A DNA stretch of 64,000 nucleotides from Hyphomonadaceae bacterium (GTDB lineage Bacteria > Pseudomonadota > Alphaproteobacteria > Caulobacterales > Aquidulcibacteraceae): NCBI GenBank assembly GCA_023384105.1, contig JAHDXR010000001.1:372001-436000 (forward strand), read 5' to 3'. Both the position numbers and the translations under genes were made by a program. The notes beneath the pieces were generated by a model. The model saw only the letters and a list, made by a program, of their open reading frames with translations. It did not search any database and was not told where the DNA came from. The number at the start of each line of letters is the position of its first letter. Positions within the stretch are counted from its first letter, which is position 1. Positions 35,613 through 43,427 of this stretch are shown here, piece by piece.

Positions 35613-36662
35613 TTAAAGCCGCACGCTCAGCGCCAGCGCGCCGAAATCCTGCCGCGTCGGCTGGGTGTCGAATTCCTCGGTGCGCCACACGTAGGTGTAG
35701 GAGAGCCGCACCGCGCCGGTGCTGATCGAGAAGCCGGTCTGGAAATCGGCCACCAGCGGATTGCGGTCGACCGAGGCGCTGTCCTCGAACGTGTTGCCGT
35801 CGAGGAAGAGATTGCGCGCCACCGCGCGGCCCTGCACGCCGGCGAAGATATTCCACGACAGCGCCCCGCCGCGGAAATGCTCCACGCCCGCGAGCGAGGG
35901 GCGCACGCGCGGGGGGCCGTAATCGCTGTCGATGCGCTGGCCGATGCGCGCCGCCACGCCGACGCGCGCTTCCGTGCGCAGCGTGCCGAGCGAGGCGCCG
36001 GCGCTGGGCGTCAAGTCGGCTTCGAGGCCGCCGAAATAGTCGCCGAACACGCGCAGCGCGCGCCAGCGGCGGTCGAACGAGACGGCGAAGGCGATTTCGT
36101 CTTCGAGCTGGCTGTCCCAGCCCTGCGGGTCGGGCGCGCCGAGCCATTGGTGGATGCCGCGCTGCGCTTCCTCGCCCTGCGCCGAGGGACCGACAATGCC
36201 GAGTTCGAGTTCGTAGGTGTCGAGAAAGCGCGGCGCGCGCCCATCGCTGCGGTCCTCTTCGGCGCCGACCGAAATCTGCAGGTAGAGCCAGCCGGCGTAC
36301 GGATGCTGGTCCGGCGGCGCGGGAACGGCGCCGATGTCTTCCGGCGTGAAGATCGACTGGCCGATGGCGACGCCCCAGAAGTCCGGCTCGGATTTCGAGA
36401 ACGCGCGCGTGAAGCCGCCGGCGCCCTGCAGCCAGTTCGGCACGTCTTCGGCAGGCGAGACGTAGCCCAGGCGAATGCCCGACGTGTAGTTGCGGTCGGC
36501 GCCGGAGGAGAGGCTGTCGTTCTCCACGGTCAGCGAGAACACGCCCTTGGACTCCGGCGCGCTCTGCGCGAGCGCGGCGCCCGGCAGCGCCGTCAGCAAC
36601 GCCGCGCCGGCCACCAACCGCTTCAGGCGATGATGTCCGGCGTCAGCCTGTCTTCGATCCAT
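35613..36662 (-). CDS. LpxR-like lipid A deacylase (DUF2219), outer membrane
   Basis: A 349-residue exported beta-barrel protein of the DUF2219/LpxR family, which removes the 3'-acyloxyacyl chain of lipid A in characterised members. Signal peptide about residues 16-32 (VAGAALLTALPGAALA). Family landmarks: FSLTVENDSLSSGADRNYTS with the catalytic-type Asn/Asp, QSIFTPEDI, HPYAGWLYLQISVG, then C-terminal barrel strands. The start ATG at 36662 overlaps the DUF465 gene by 40 bases; a TTG or GTG near 36617 would begin right after that gene and is possible. Confidence 0.85.
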   Translation of the reverse strand: MDRRQADAGHHRLKRLVAGAALLTALPGAALAQSAPESKGVFSLTVENDSLSSGADRNYTSGIRLGYVSPAEDVPNWLQGAGGFTRAFSKSEPDFWGVAIGQSIFTPEDIGAVPAPPDQHPYAGWLYLQISVGAEEDRSDGRAPRFLDTYELELGIVGPSAQGEEAQRGIHQWLGAPDPQGWDSQLEDEIAFAVSFDRRWRALRVFGDYFGGLEADLTPSAGASLGTLRTEARVGVAARIGQRIDSDYGPPRVRPSLAGVEHFRGGALSWNIFAGVQGRAVARNLFLDGNTFEDSASVDRNPLVADFQTGFSISTGAVRLSYTYVWRTEEFDTQPTRQDFGALALSVRL

Positions 36663-36862
36663 TGGATTTGGTCCTTCAGCACGAGCTTGCGCTTCTTCAG
36701 CCGCGCCAGCTGCAGCGCGTCCCCGCCGCTCTGTTCCTGGAGCGCGACGATGGCGCTGTCGAGCGCGCGATGCTCTTCGCGCAGTTCGCTCAGGCGCACT
36801 CTCAGCGCACGCTTCTCGGGCGTGTCGCTGATGTCGAATTGTTCGTCGTCGCCGGCGCTCAT
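36623..36862 (-). CDS. DUF465 (YdcH-type) small protein
   Basis: A 79-residue helical protein of the DUF465 family: LRVRLSELREEHRALDSAIV, then LQLARLKKRKLVLKDQIQWI. The family is a coiled-coil helical hairpin of unknown function. A second DUF465 gene lies divergent at 37081. Its end overlaps the likely start of the LpxR gene, so the two are probably co-expressed. Confidence 0.88.
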   Translation of the reverse strand: MSAGDDEQFDISDTPEKRALRVRLSELREEHRALDSAIVALQEQSGGDALQLARLKKRKLVLKDQIQWIEDRLTPDIIA

Positions 36863-37080
36863 TCGCGCGTGTTCCGCCGTTCGCCGCGGGCCCCCGCTGG
36901 TCCGCGAAAATCCGAGCTAAGCCATGCCCGGCGCCCGCTGTAAAGCCGCGACTCGCGGCGCGCACGGCGCCTGCGAACGCTGCAAGGCGAACAAACATTA
37001 ATTTTGTGCACGTTGTAAGGAGACAACAGCGAAAAAGAGGCGCATGCTTGGAATCGCCAAAGCTAAAGGAGGCGCCTTCG

Positions 37081-37263
37081 ATGGCTATCGAGCAGCGGCT
37101 ACGCGAACTCGACGCCCGGCATCGGGATCTCGACCTGATCATCAAAGCTGAGGCCCAGCGGCCTTCCGTCGACATGATGCGGCTCAGCGCGATGAAACGT
37201 CAGAAACTGAAGCTAAAAGAAGAAATTGAATACCTCCGACAGGAAATCGACCATCATCACTAG
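37081..37263 (+). CDS. DUF465 small protein, second copy
   Basis: A 60-residue DUF465 protein, MAIEQRLRELDARHRDLDLI at the start, then MMRLSAMKRQKLKLKEEIEY. AAAGGAGG lies well placed before the ATG. It is divergent from the other DUF465 gene and followed by a DUF4282-like membrane gene. Function unknown; short coiled coil. The 218-base gap between the two genes has no other gene. Confidence 0.9.
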   Translation: MAIEQRLRELDARHRDLDLIIKAEAQRPSVDMMRLSAMKRQKLKLKEEIEYLRQEIDHHH

Positions 37264-37369
37264 ATACAGGCGCGGCGTCGGCTGACGCGCGAAAATCTCA
37301 ATCCCGCGGCGCGCGCGATTGAGCCTGCAAAGAACGCGCGCTAGCGTTCCCGCCGTTCCGGGAGCGCTC

Positions 37370-37660
37370 ATGCGGGCTCTGTTTTCTTTCGACGAGGCGT
37401 TGACGCCCGCCGCATTGACGGTCGTGTTCCAGATCGTTTCGGCGTTTATTGCGCTTTTTGCCGTGCTCGGCGCGCTCGCCGTGCTCACCGCCATTAACAC
37501 TGCGGGCTTCTTTACTGCGCTGCTCACCGCCGTCGGCGTGCTCGGCGCCGGAGCGGCCGCCATTCTTGCGCTGCGTCTGCTCGGCGAAATCTGGATGGCG
37601 ACGCTGCGCGTGCAGGACCGGCTGACGGTCCTGGTCGAGCGGAGCAAGGATCGCGATTAG
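37370..37660 (+). CDS. DUF4282-like membrane protein
   Basis: A 96-residue protein: MRALFSFDEALTPAALTVVF then two helices (about 14-40 and 46-70) and a C-terminal RLLGEIWMATLRVQDRL. This matches the small DUF4282 integral membrane family (FDF...T, E-x-(I/W)...F/L...E-x-L). Function unknown. It lies 46 bases before msrA on the same strand. Confidence 0.7.
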   Translation: MRALFSFDEALTPAALTVVFQIVSAFIALFAVLGALAVLTAINTAGFFTALLTAVGVLGAGAAAILALRLLGEIWMATLRVQDRLTVLVERSKDRD

Positions 37661-37706
37661 CGAAGGCGGCTTGAAACCGGCGCCGTTTGCGCTCCGTATA
37701 TGGGGC

Positions 37707-38309
37707 ATGATCCGCGCCCTGTTCATGAGCCTGCTGTTCCTGGCGGCGTGCGCGCCTGCGGAGACCGCGGCGCAAGCGCAGGCTACGCCGCCGTCGCGTG
37801 CGGGGCTTGAAGAGGCGGTGTTCGCCGGCGGCTGCTTCTGGTGCGTGGAGCACGACATGGGCGCCATTCCCGGCGTGGCCGAAGTGATGAGCGGCTACAC
37901 CGGCGGGCGCAACGCCAACCCGACCTATGAGAACCATCCCGGCCACTACGAAGCCGTGCGCGTGCGCTACGATCCGAACGCGATCAGCTATCGCCAGCTG
38001 GTCGATCTCTACTGGCGCTACACCGATCCGACCGACGGCGGCGGCCAGTTCTGCGATCGCGGGGCGAGCTATCGGCCGGCGGTCTTCGTCACGCCGGCGC
38101 AGCGCGCCGACGCGGAAGCAAGCAAGGCCGCCGTGATCGCGAGCGGGCGTGTGAACGGGCGCGTGATCACGCCGATCCTGCCGCTCGGCCCGTTCTGGGA
38201 AGCGGAGGAATATCATCGCGACTACGCGCGTCGGAATCCCGAACGTTACGCCGCCTATCGTGCAGCATGCGGGCGCGATCGCGTGCTGCGCCAAGTATGG
38301 CGGCGCTAA
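37707..38309 (+). CDS. msrA: Peptide methionine sulfoxide reductase MsrA, lipoprotein form
   Basis: A 200-residue MsrA with an N-terminal lipoprotein signal (MIRALFMSLLFLAACAPAE, lipobox LAAC). The catalytic motif GGCFWCVEHDM has the nucleophilic Cys. Substrate pocket and conserved parts include GVAEVMSGYTGG, YENHPGHYEAVRVRYDP, and DRGASYRPAVF. It should reduce Met-S-sulfoxide on envelope proteins. No MsrB or membrane electron donor lies next to it. A start at 37671 would add 12 residues before the signal and is less likely. Confidence 0.93.
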   Translation: MIRALFMSLLFLAACAPAETAAQAQATPPSRAGLEEAVFAGGCFWCVEHDMGAIPGVAEVMSGYTGGRNANPTYENHPGHYEAVRVRYDPNAISYRQLVDLYWRYTDPTDGGGQFCDRGASYRPAVFVTPAQRADAEASKAAVIASGRVNGRVITPILPLGPFWEAEEYHRDYARRNPERYAAYRAACGRDRVLRQVWRR

Positions 38310-38318
38310 TACTCGCCC

Positions 38319-38422
38319 CATGGACCGCCGGCGCCCTCGCCGGCATGCGCCCTATCGAACAAGCGCCTACGCTTGTCGGTAGCTGTCGCTGCCCGTGCCG
38401 GCGAGGGCGCCGGCGCTCCGTG
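38319..38422. repeat. Family A paired repeat (BIME-like)
   Basis: Left arm CATGGACCGCCGGCGCCCTC and right arm GAGGGCGCCGGCGCTCCGTGG, with the spacer CTATCGAACAAGCGCCTACG..CTTGTCGGTAGCTGTCGC. It lies between msrA and the convergent trcR and could form the 3' end of both transcripts. Confidence 0.8.
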
Positions 38423-38429
38423 GCTTGCG

Positions 38430-39068
38430 CTAGTTTTGCGTCTCTTCGTCCGTGCGTTCGTACACCTCAGCCGGCACCGTTTCCTGCGCGGCCTTCAGCG
38501 TCTTGGCTTCGGCTTTCGCGGCGCGCGCGTCGGCGCGGGCTTTCGCGGCGGCGGCTTCGGCGACGACGGCGTCGAGTTCGATCTGGCTGCAGAGGCCGAT
38601 CGTGACCGGATCGACCGGCTTGATGTTCGGCGAGTTCCAGTGGGTGCGGTTGCGCACCTGCTCGATCGTGGCCTTGGTGGTGCCGATCAGCTTCACGATC
38701 TTGGAGTCCGGCACTTCCGGGTGATTTTTGAGGAACCAGGCGATGGCGTCCGGGCGGTCCTGGCGCCGCGCGATCGGGGTGTAGCGGGCCCCGCGCTTTT
38801 TCACCTGCGGCAGGTCGATGCGCTTCTGCTCGAGCGGCTTCAGCTTGTAGGTTTCGTCGGCCTCGCCCTTGGCGATCTCTTCGCGCGAGAGGAAGCCCCC
38901 GGCGATCGGGTCGACGCCGCGAATGCCTTTCGCCACGTCTTCATTGGCGATGCCTTGCACTTCGAGCGGGTGCAGGCCGCAGAATTCGGCGATCTGGCTG
39001 AAGGCGAGCGAGGTGTTTTCGATCAGCCACACGGCGGTGGCCTTCGGCATCAGGACGTTCGAGGTCAT
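38430..39068 (-). CDS. DUF1013 family regulator (TrcR-like)
   Basis: A 212-residue protein of the alphaproteobacterial DUF1013 family: PKATAVWLIENTSLAFSQIA, EFCGLHPLEVQGIANEDVAK, and a second helix-turn-helix (VPDSKIVKLIGTTKATIEQV). The C-terminus is a charged Ala/Lys helix. The family is described as a cell-cycle transcriptional regulator (TrcR), with two predicted DNA-binding parts. A terminator-like hairpin lies only 20 bases before its start (39088-39117). Confidence 0.88.
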   Translation of the reverse strand: MTSNVLMPKATAVWLIENTSLAFSQIAEFCGLHPLEVQGIANEDVAKGIRGVDPIAGGFLSREEIAKGEADETYKLKPLEQKRIDLPQVKKRGARYTPIARRQDRPDAIAWFLKNHPEVPDSKIVKLIGTTKATIEQVRNRTHWNSPNIKPVDPVTIGLCSQIELDAVVAEAAAAKARADARAAKAEAKTLKAAQETVPAEVYERTDEETQN

Positions 39069-39087
39069 GGGCTGGGCTCCGGATACG

Positions 39088-39117
39088 CAAAAGCGCCCGG
39101 CGTCGTCGCCAGGCGCT
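39088..39117 (-). terminator. Hairpin with U tract just upstream of trcR
   Basis: On the minus strand AGCGCCTGGCG / CGCCGGGCGCT with an ACGA loop and one G-U pair, followed by TTTTG. It resembles an intrinsic terminator, but ends about 20 bases before the trcR start codon. It could end readthrough from the oxidoreductase gene upstream or act as an attenuator in the trcR leader. Confidence 0.5.
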
Positions 39118-39290
39118 CAACGGGCCGATGGAGCAACGGGCTGACGGATCCGGGCGCGGACCAAGTCAGTTGCCGGGGCATATAGCGGCGCCGCGGCGGA
39201 AATGGAAGGCGAAAACGCGCCATTCCGGCGTTCCGGAACCTGCCGGCGCGGGCGGCCGTTTGTCAGGTCCCTGAGTAGAGGTCCTGCCCC

Positions 39291-39476
39291 ATGGCCAAGC
39301 CGCGCAAGCATCCGGAAGCGTCCAAGACCGCGAGGGCGGGCGTGAAGCCCGGCGAGACGCCGAATACCGACGCGTCACGCCGCCCGGGCCGCCCGGTGGA
39401 CGAAGAGGACGTGTTCGGCGGCGCCGAACGGACGAAAAAGACCAAGAACGTGAAGTCCGGCAGCGCCAAGCCCTGA
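39291..39476 (+). CDS. Small basic hypothetical protein
   Basis: A 61-residue, Lys/Pro/Gly-rich protein, MAKPRKHPEASKTARAGVKP at the start, probably disordered. No family is recognised. Codon use is G/C-ending as in nearby genes. AGAGG lies about nine bases before the ATG. It is convergent with the quinone oxidoreductase gene, whose stop is 9 bases beyond. Confidence 0.5.
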   Translation: MAKPRKHPEASKTARAGVKPGETPNTDASRRPGRPVDEEDVFGGAERTKKTKNVKSGSAKP

Positions 39477-39484
39477 GGCGCGGC

Positions 39485-40462
39485 TTACATCGTCAGCACG
39501 ATCTTGCCTGCGTGCGCGCCGCTCTGCAGGCGCGCGTGGGCGGCTTCGGCTTCCGTGAGCGGGAAGGCGGAGTCGATCACCGGCTTGACCTTGCCCGCCT
39601 CGACCCAGGGCCAGACCTGGCGCTCCACCGCGCGCGCGATCCGCGCCTTCTCCTCGTTCGGGCGCGAGCGCAGCGTCGAGCCGGTCAGCGTCAGGCGCTT
39701 CAGCATCAGCCGCATCAGGTTGAGTTCGACCTGCGGACCTTGCAGGAAGGCGATCATCACGCAGCGGCCGCGATCGTTGAGCAGGTTGAGATTCTTCTGC
39801 ACGTACGGCCCGCCGACCATGTCGAGCACCACGTCGGCGCCGCCGAGATCGCGCACGACCGCTTCGAAGTCTTCGCTGCGATAGTTGACGCCGCGGTCGG
39901 CGCCGAGCCTCTCGCACAGCTTCACCTTGGCGTCGTCGCCGGCGGTGGCGAACACGCGCGCGCCATGGGCCTTCGCCATCTGGATCGCCGTGGTGCCGAT
40001 GCCCGAAGCGCCGCCATGGACGAGCAGGGTTTCGCCCGGCTGCAGCGCGGCGGCGTCGAACACGTTGGCCCACACGGTCATGACGGTTTCCGGCAGCGCC
40101 GCCGCTTCGATCGGCGAGAGCCCGGCCGGGATCGGCAGCACCGCGCCTTCGTGCGCGGTCGCGAACTCGGCGTAGCCGCCGCCCGCGAGCAGCGCCGTCA
40201 CCTTGTCGCCAACATGCCAGCGCGCGACGCCGGCGCCCAGCTCCACGATTTCGCCGGCGGCCTCCAGCCCGAGCGCCGGCGGCGCGCCGGGCGGCGGGGG
40301 ATAAAGGCCCGCCCGCTGCATCAGGTCGGGACGGTTCACGCCGGCGGCGGCGACCCGGATCAGCACGTCGTGCGGGCCGGGGCGGGGAACGTCGTCCGTC
40401 ACCACGGTGAGCGGCCGGTCCGGCGCATGAGCCACCCTGCGCATTGTCTGCGGTTTCAGCAC
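39485..40462 (-). CDS. NAD(P)H-quinone oxidoreductase, zinc-less MDR family (Qor/PIG3-like)
   Basis: A 325-residue medium-chain dehydrogenase/reductase. N-terminal GroES-like part (residues about 20-130; PGPHDVLIRVAAAGVNRPDL; ALGLEAAGEIVELG) and a Rossmann domain (VHGGASGIGTTAIQMAKAHG). No zinc ligands. It is nearest to PIG3/Qor enzymes that reduce quinones with NADPH. I chose GTG 40462 because AAGGGAG lies just before it; ATG 40444 and 40489 are alternatives. Confidence 0.9.
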   Translation of the reverse strand: MLKPQTMRRVAHAPDRPLTVVTDDVPRPGPHDVLIRVAAAGVNRPDLMQRAGLYPPPPGAPPALGLEAAGEIVELGAGVARWHVGDKVTALLAGGGYAEFATAHEGAVLPIPAGLSPIEAAALPETVMTVWANVFDAAALQPGETLLVHGGASGIGTTAIQMAKAHGARVFATAGDDAKVKLCERLGADRGVNYRSEDFEAVVRDLGGADVVLDMVGGPYVQKNLNLLNDRGRCVMIAFLQGPQVELNLMRLMLKRLTLTGSTLRSRPNEEKARIARAVERQVWPWVEAGKVKPVIDSAFPLTEAEAAHARLQSGAHAGKIVLTM

Positions 40463-40522
40463 GCCCGTCTCCCTTATGCTCCAGGCCAATCCGGGCTATG
40501 TTGGCCCAGGAGGTTGGCCCCA

Positions 40523-40723
40523 ATGATCGACGACGATCCTTTCGCTCCGGCAGTACGCAAACCGCTCCCGCTCGAAGCGCAACTGGAAAATGCGTCGATC
40601 GACGATCTTGAGGCCCGCATCGAACGGCTCAAGGCTGAAATCACAGCCTGCGAAAAAGCCATCCAGGCCAAACGCGCGCAGCGCGCTGCGGCAGATTCTG
40701 TATTTGGCGCTCAGCCGTCTTGA
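40523..40723 (+). CDS. DUF1192 family protein
   Basis: A 66-residue protein, MIDDDPFAPAVRKPLPLEAQ at the start, then LENASIDDLEARIERLKAEI and a basic helix. This is the typical DUF1192 small alphaproteobacterial protein. AGGAGG precedes the start. It is followed 42 bases on by the RcdA-like gene on the same strand. Function unknown. Confidence 0.9.
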   Translation: MIDDDPFAPAVRKPLPLEAQLENASIDDLEARIERLKAEITACEKAIQAKRAQRAAADSVFGAQPS

Positions 40724-40765
40724 TTTTTGGGCCATGCGGCCCGCTCCTTGCGATTTCACGGGCCC

Positions 40766-41287
40766 ATGACCGATACGACGCAAGCTTCCCCAACCAAGAG
40801 CGGTTTCGACCCGCAGCGGGCTCTCGATTTCGCCCGTTCGGAGGTGTTCGAACGCACCTTCAAAGAGGGCATGGCCTTGGTTGAGGAAACCGCGGCCTAT
40901 CTCGACGGCCCTGGCCGGGCCGCCTCCAAGCGCCTGTCGCGAGCTGCGGCGCTCGCCTATGCCGGCGAGAGCATGCGGCTGACGACGCGGCTGATGCAGG
41001 TGGCCTCGTGGCTGCTGGTGCAGCGCGCGGTGCGCGACGGCGAGATCCAGCTGGCCGAGGCCGCCAGCGAGAAATACCGCCTGATCGCCCGCGACAGCCA
41101 GCCGGGTCCGGGCTTCGCCGGCGCGGACGAACTGCCGGCGGCGCTGAAATCGCTGATCGTGCGCGGCGCGGCGATCTATGAGCGCGTACGCCGCCTGGAT
41201 GAGAGCATGTACGAGAGCGGCCCGGTGGAAGTGGCGAACCCGGTTTCCGACCAGCTGGCCAAGCTACAGCAGGCCTTCGGCCGCTAA
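40766..41287 (+). CDS. rcdA: DUF1465 protein (RcdA-like)
   Basis: A 173-residue helical protein of the DUF1465 family, which includes RcdA of Caulobacter, an adaptor for ClpXP degradation of CtrA. Landmarks: ALDFARSEVFERTFKEGMAL, AAALAYAGESMRLTTRLMQV, and SWLLVQRAVRDGEIQLAEA. The C-terminal tail DQLAKLQQAF looks disordered, as in RcdA. The start at 40766 (MTDTTQAS) was preferred over one 39 bases upstream. Functional equivalence to RcdA is inference. Confidence 0.8.
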   Translation: MTDTTQASPTKSGFDPQRALDFARSEVFERTFKEGMALVEETAAYLDGPGRAASKRLSRAAALAYAGESMRLTTRLMQVASWLLVQRAVRDGEIQLAEAASEKYRLIARDSQPGPGFAGADELPAALKSLIVRGAAIYERVRRLDESMYESGPVEVANPVSDQLAKLQQAFGR

Positions 41288-41309
41288 GCCGCCGCGCGAT
41301 CGTCGCTCC

Positions 41310-41420
41310 TCCGCTTCCCGACCGCAGCGCCGGGACCCAGGGGCAAACCCACCACGCTTCACCCCCTGGCCCCGGCTCGCACCCCGGCTCAAGGCCGGGG
41401 CCGCGTCCGGGGAGCGGGGC
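41310..41420. repeat. Family B dispersed repeat, copy 4
   Basis: CCGCTTCCCGACCGCAGCGC through GGCCGCGTCCGGGGAGCGGGG. It lacks about nine bases (AGCGAAGAG) in one arm compared with copies 1 and 3. Located after the RcdA-like gene. Confidence 0.75.
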
Positions 41421-41436
41421 GGCGGCAAACAAAACA

Positions 41437-41462
41437 AAGGCGCCGGATCGCTCCGGCGCCTT
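41437..41462 (-). terminator. Intrinsic terminator after rpmE
   Basis: Perfect 11-bp stem AAGGCGCCGGA / TCCGGCGCCTT with a four-base loop. On the minus strand it is followed by TTGTTTTGTTTG, a good U tract. It lies 26 bases after the rpmE stop codon and serves that gene; on the plus strand only a weak U run follows. Confidence 0.8.
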
Positions 41463-41487
41463 GTCGTACTGAAGCCGTGAAGCCGGC

Positions 41488-41715
41488 TTACTTCTTCTTG
41501 ATGAAGCCGCCGAACTTGTCGTTGAAGCGCGAGACGCGGCCGCCGCGGTCCATCAGATGCTGGCTGCCGCCGGTCCAGGCCGGGTGCGACTTGGGGTCGA
41601 TGTCCAGCGCCAGCGTGGCGCCGTCCTCGCCCCAGGTGGAGCGGGTCTTGAACGTGGAGCCGTCGGTCATCTGGACGGTGATGATGTGGTAGTCGGGATG
41701 GCCTTCGGACTTCAT
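41488..41715 (-). CDS. rpmE: Large ribosomal subunit protein bL31 (Cys-less form)
   Basis: A 75-residue bL31: [20 protein letters not shown], then [20 protein letters not shown] and a basic tail GGFIKKK. No Cys is present, so it is the zinc-independent (C-) kind. The start at 41715 gives normal length. A strong terminator follows. The neighbours (RcdA-like, CPA2 antiporter) are not ribosomal. Confidence 0.95.
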   Translation of the reverse strand: MKSEGHPDYHIITVQMTDGSTFKTRSTWGEDGATLALDIDPKSHPAWTGGSQHLMDRGGRVSRFNDKFGGFIKKK

Positions 41716-41881
41716 GACCGGATTCCTGGGGAAAATTGAAGCGGCGCTGATAGCGGAAAGCGCCCGGAAGGGCAAGGAGGCGAAATGCCGGCGGGCTTCG
41801 GCGACGGAACCTTGGTTTCCGCCGCCGCCTGCCGGCCGTGGCGGAAAAGCCGGATTCCGGCAGCGGCCGGGAGGTCGCCGC

Positions 41882-43108
41882 CTAGGCGACGCTCTCGCCC
41901 GGCCCGGGCTGCGGCACGGGTTTCACGGCGGGGGCCTCGGGCGCCAGCCGCAGCAGGAACGGGTTGAGCGCGATCGAGATCAGCGCGGCGGCGAGGATCA
42001 AATTGTAGGTCTCGCTCGACATCACTTCGAGCTGCAGCCCGAGACCGGCCAGCACGAACGAGAACTCGCCGATCTGCGCCAGGCCCATCGCCATGACGAT
42101 GCTGGCGTGCGGCGGCTGGTTCATCCAGCGCATCAGCATGTGGGCGAGGCCCGCCTTGCCGGCGACGACGATGGCGACCACGGCTGCGACCGCGAGCGGA
42201 TGGCGCATCAGCACGCCGGGATCGAACAGCATGCCGACGGCGACGAAGAACAGCACCGCGAAGGTGTCGCGCAGCGGCAGCGAATCCTCGGCCACCTTGT
42301 GGCTGAACCTGGTGCCGTTGAGCGCCAGCCCGCCGAGGAAGGCGCCCAGCGCGAAGCTGGCGCCGAACCAGAAATAGGCGGCCCAGGCCACGCCCAGCGC
42401 CAGCGCCAGCGTGCCGAGCGACAACAGCTCGCGCGACTTGGTGTGCGCGATCTGGATGATCAGCCACGGGAAGAAGCGCGCGCCGATCACCAGGATCAGG
42501 GCGACGAAGCCGGCGATCTTGGCGAAGGTCATGCCCAGCGCGCCGACGATGCGCCACGGCGAGAGGCTCGCGCCCTCGGCTGAGGTCGCCCATACCAGCG
42601 CCGGCAGCACGACGATGGCGAGCACGATCAGCAGATCTTCCACCAGCAGCCAGGATACGCCGATGCGGCCGGCTTCCGTTTTCAAGAGCTTGCGGTCTTC
42701 GAGCGCGCGCAGAAACACGATCGTGCTGGCGACGGAGAGCGACGCGCCCAGGATTATGCTTTCGATCGCCGGCAGTCCGAGCCCGAGGCCGCCGAGAAAG
42801 CCCAGCGCGCCGGCGGCGAGAGTATGCGCCACCGATCCCGGCACGGCCACCCAGCGCACCGACCAGATGTCGTTGACCGAGATTTTGAGCCCGACGCCGA
42901 ACATCAGCAGGATGACGCCGATCTCGGAGAGCTGCAGCGCAAGCTCCACGTCCCCGGTGAAGCCGGGCGTGTAGGGGCCGACCGCGAGACCGGCGAGCAG
43001 ATAGCCGACGACGGGCGAGAGGCGGAAGCGCTGGGCGACGAAGCCGAAGACGAAGGCCAAGACAATCGCGCCCACCAGGGTCGTGATCAGCGCGTATTTG
43101 TCTTCCAT
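41882..43108 (-). CDS. CPA2 cation:proton antiporter (KefB/YbaL-like, no TrkA domain)
   Basis: A 408-residue polytopic protein with about 12-13 helices. Conserved parts are [48 protein letters not shown], and a C-terminal helix pair. It corresponds to the Na+/H+ exchanger domain of KefB/YbaL. The C-terminal TrkA-N domain of those proteins is absent; the gene ends after the membrane part. It should exchange K+ or Na+ for H+. I chose ATG 43108 (MEDKYALI). Confidence 0.9.
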   Translation of the reverse strand: MEDKYALITTLVGAIVLAFVFGFVAQRFRLSPVVGYLLAGLAVGPYTPGFTGDVELALQLSEIGVILLMFGVGLKISVNDIWSVRWVAVPGSVAHTLAAGALGFLGGLGLGLPAIESIILGASLSVASTIVFLRALEDRKLLKTEAGRIGVSWLLVEDLLIVLAIVVLPALVWATSAEGASLSPWRIVGALGMTFAKIAGFVALILVIGARFFPWLIIQIAHTKSRELLSLGTLALALGVAWAAYFWFGASFALGAFLGGLALNGTRFSHKVAEDSLPLRDTFAVLFFVAVGMLFDPGVLMRHPLAVAAVVAIVVAGKAGLAHMLMRWMNQPPHASIVMAMGLAQIGEFSFVLAGLGLQLEVMSSETYNLILAAALISIALNPFLLRLAPEAPAVKPVPQPGPGESVA

Positions 43109-43275
43109 GCCGGCTTGGTCCTTCGCGTCGCCGATGGATAAACGCACGCCGGGGCGCGAGAGCGCAAGGGCTGGTTTAGCCGCCGCGCACACGCCGCTCA
43201 TGCTTTATGCGGATGCGATCGTGTGCGCTGCAGAGTCCGTGGAATATCGGACGCGGGACAGACACGGAAACGCTG

Positions 43276-43378
43276 ATTGCCGGCTGGAAGCCGGCGGTCC
43301 GAAGCGGCGCCGTTTTGCCAGTTCTGCAAAGCGAGTAGCGGCGGGTCCGCTTCGGACCGCCGGCTTCCAGCCGGCAAT
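43276..43378. repeat. Family A paired repeat with 32-bp perfect arms
   Basis: Arms 43276-43307 and 43347-43378 are exact inverse complements (32 bases), built on ATTGCCGGCTGGAAGCCGGC and ending GGTCCGAAGCGG. The loop is about 39 bases. It lies in the 319-base gap (43109-43427) that has no gene. Confidence 0.85.
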
Positions 43379-43427
43379 CCCGCTTCATCCTGTACGTAGG
43401 ATGACTTGGTTAGCGAGTGTCCGGCGG

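Noticed and set aside
40766-41287. DUF1465 gene as a confirmed CtrA-degradation adaptor
   Set aside because: Only family membership is visible; function in this organism is left as inference rather than stated.
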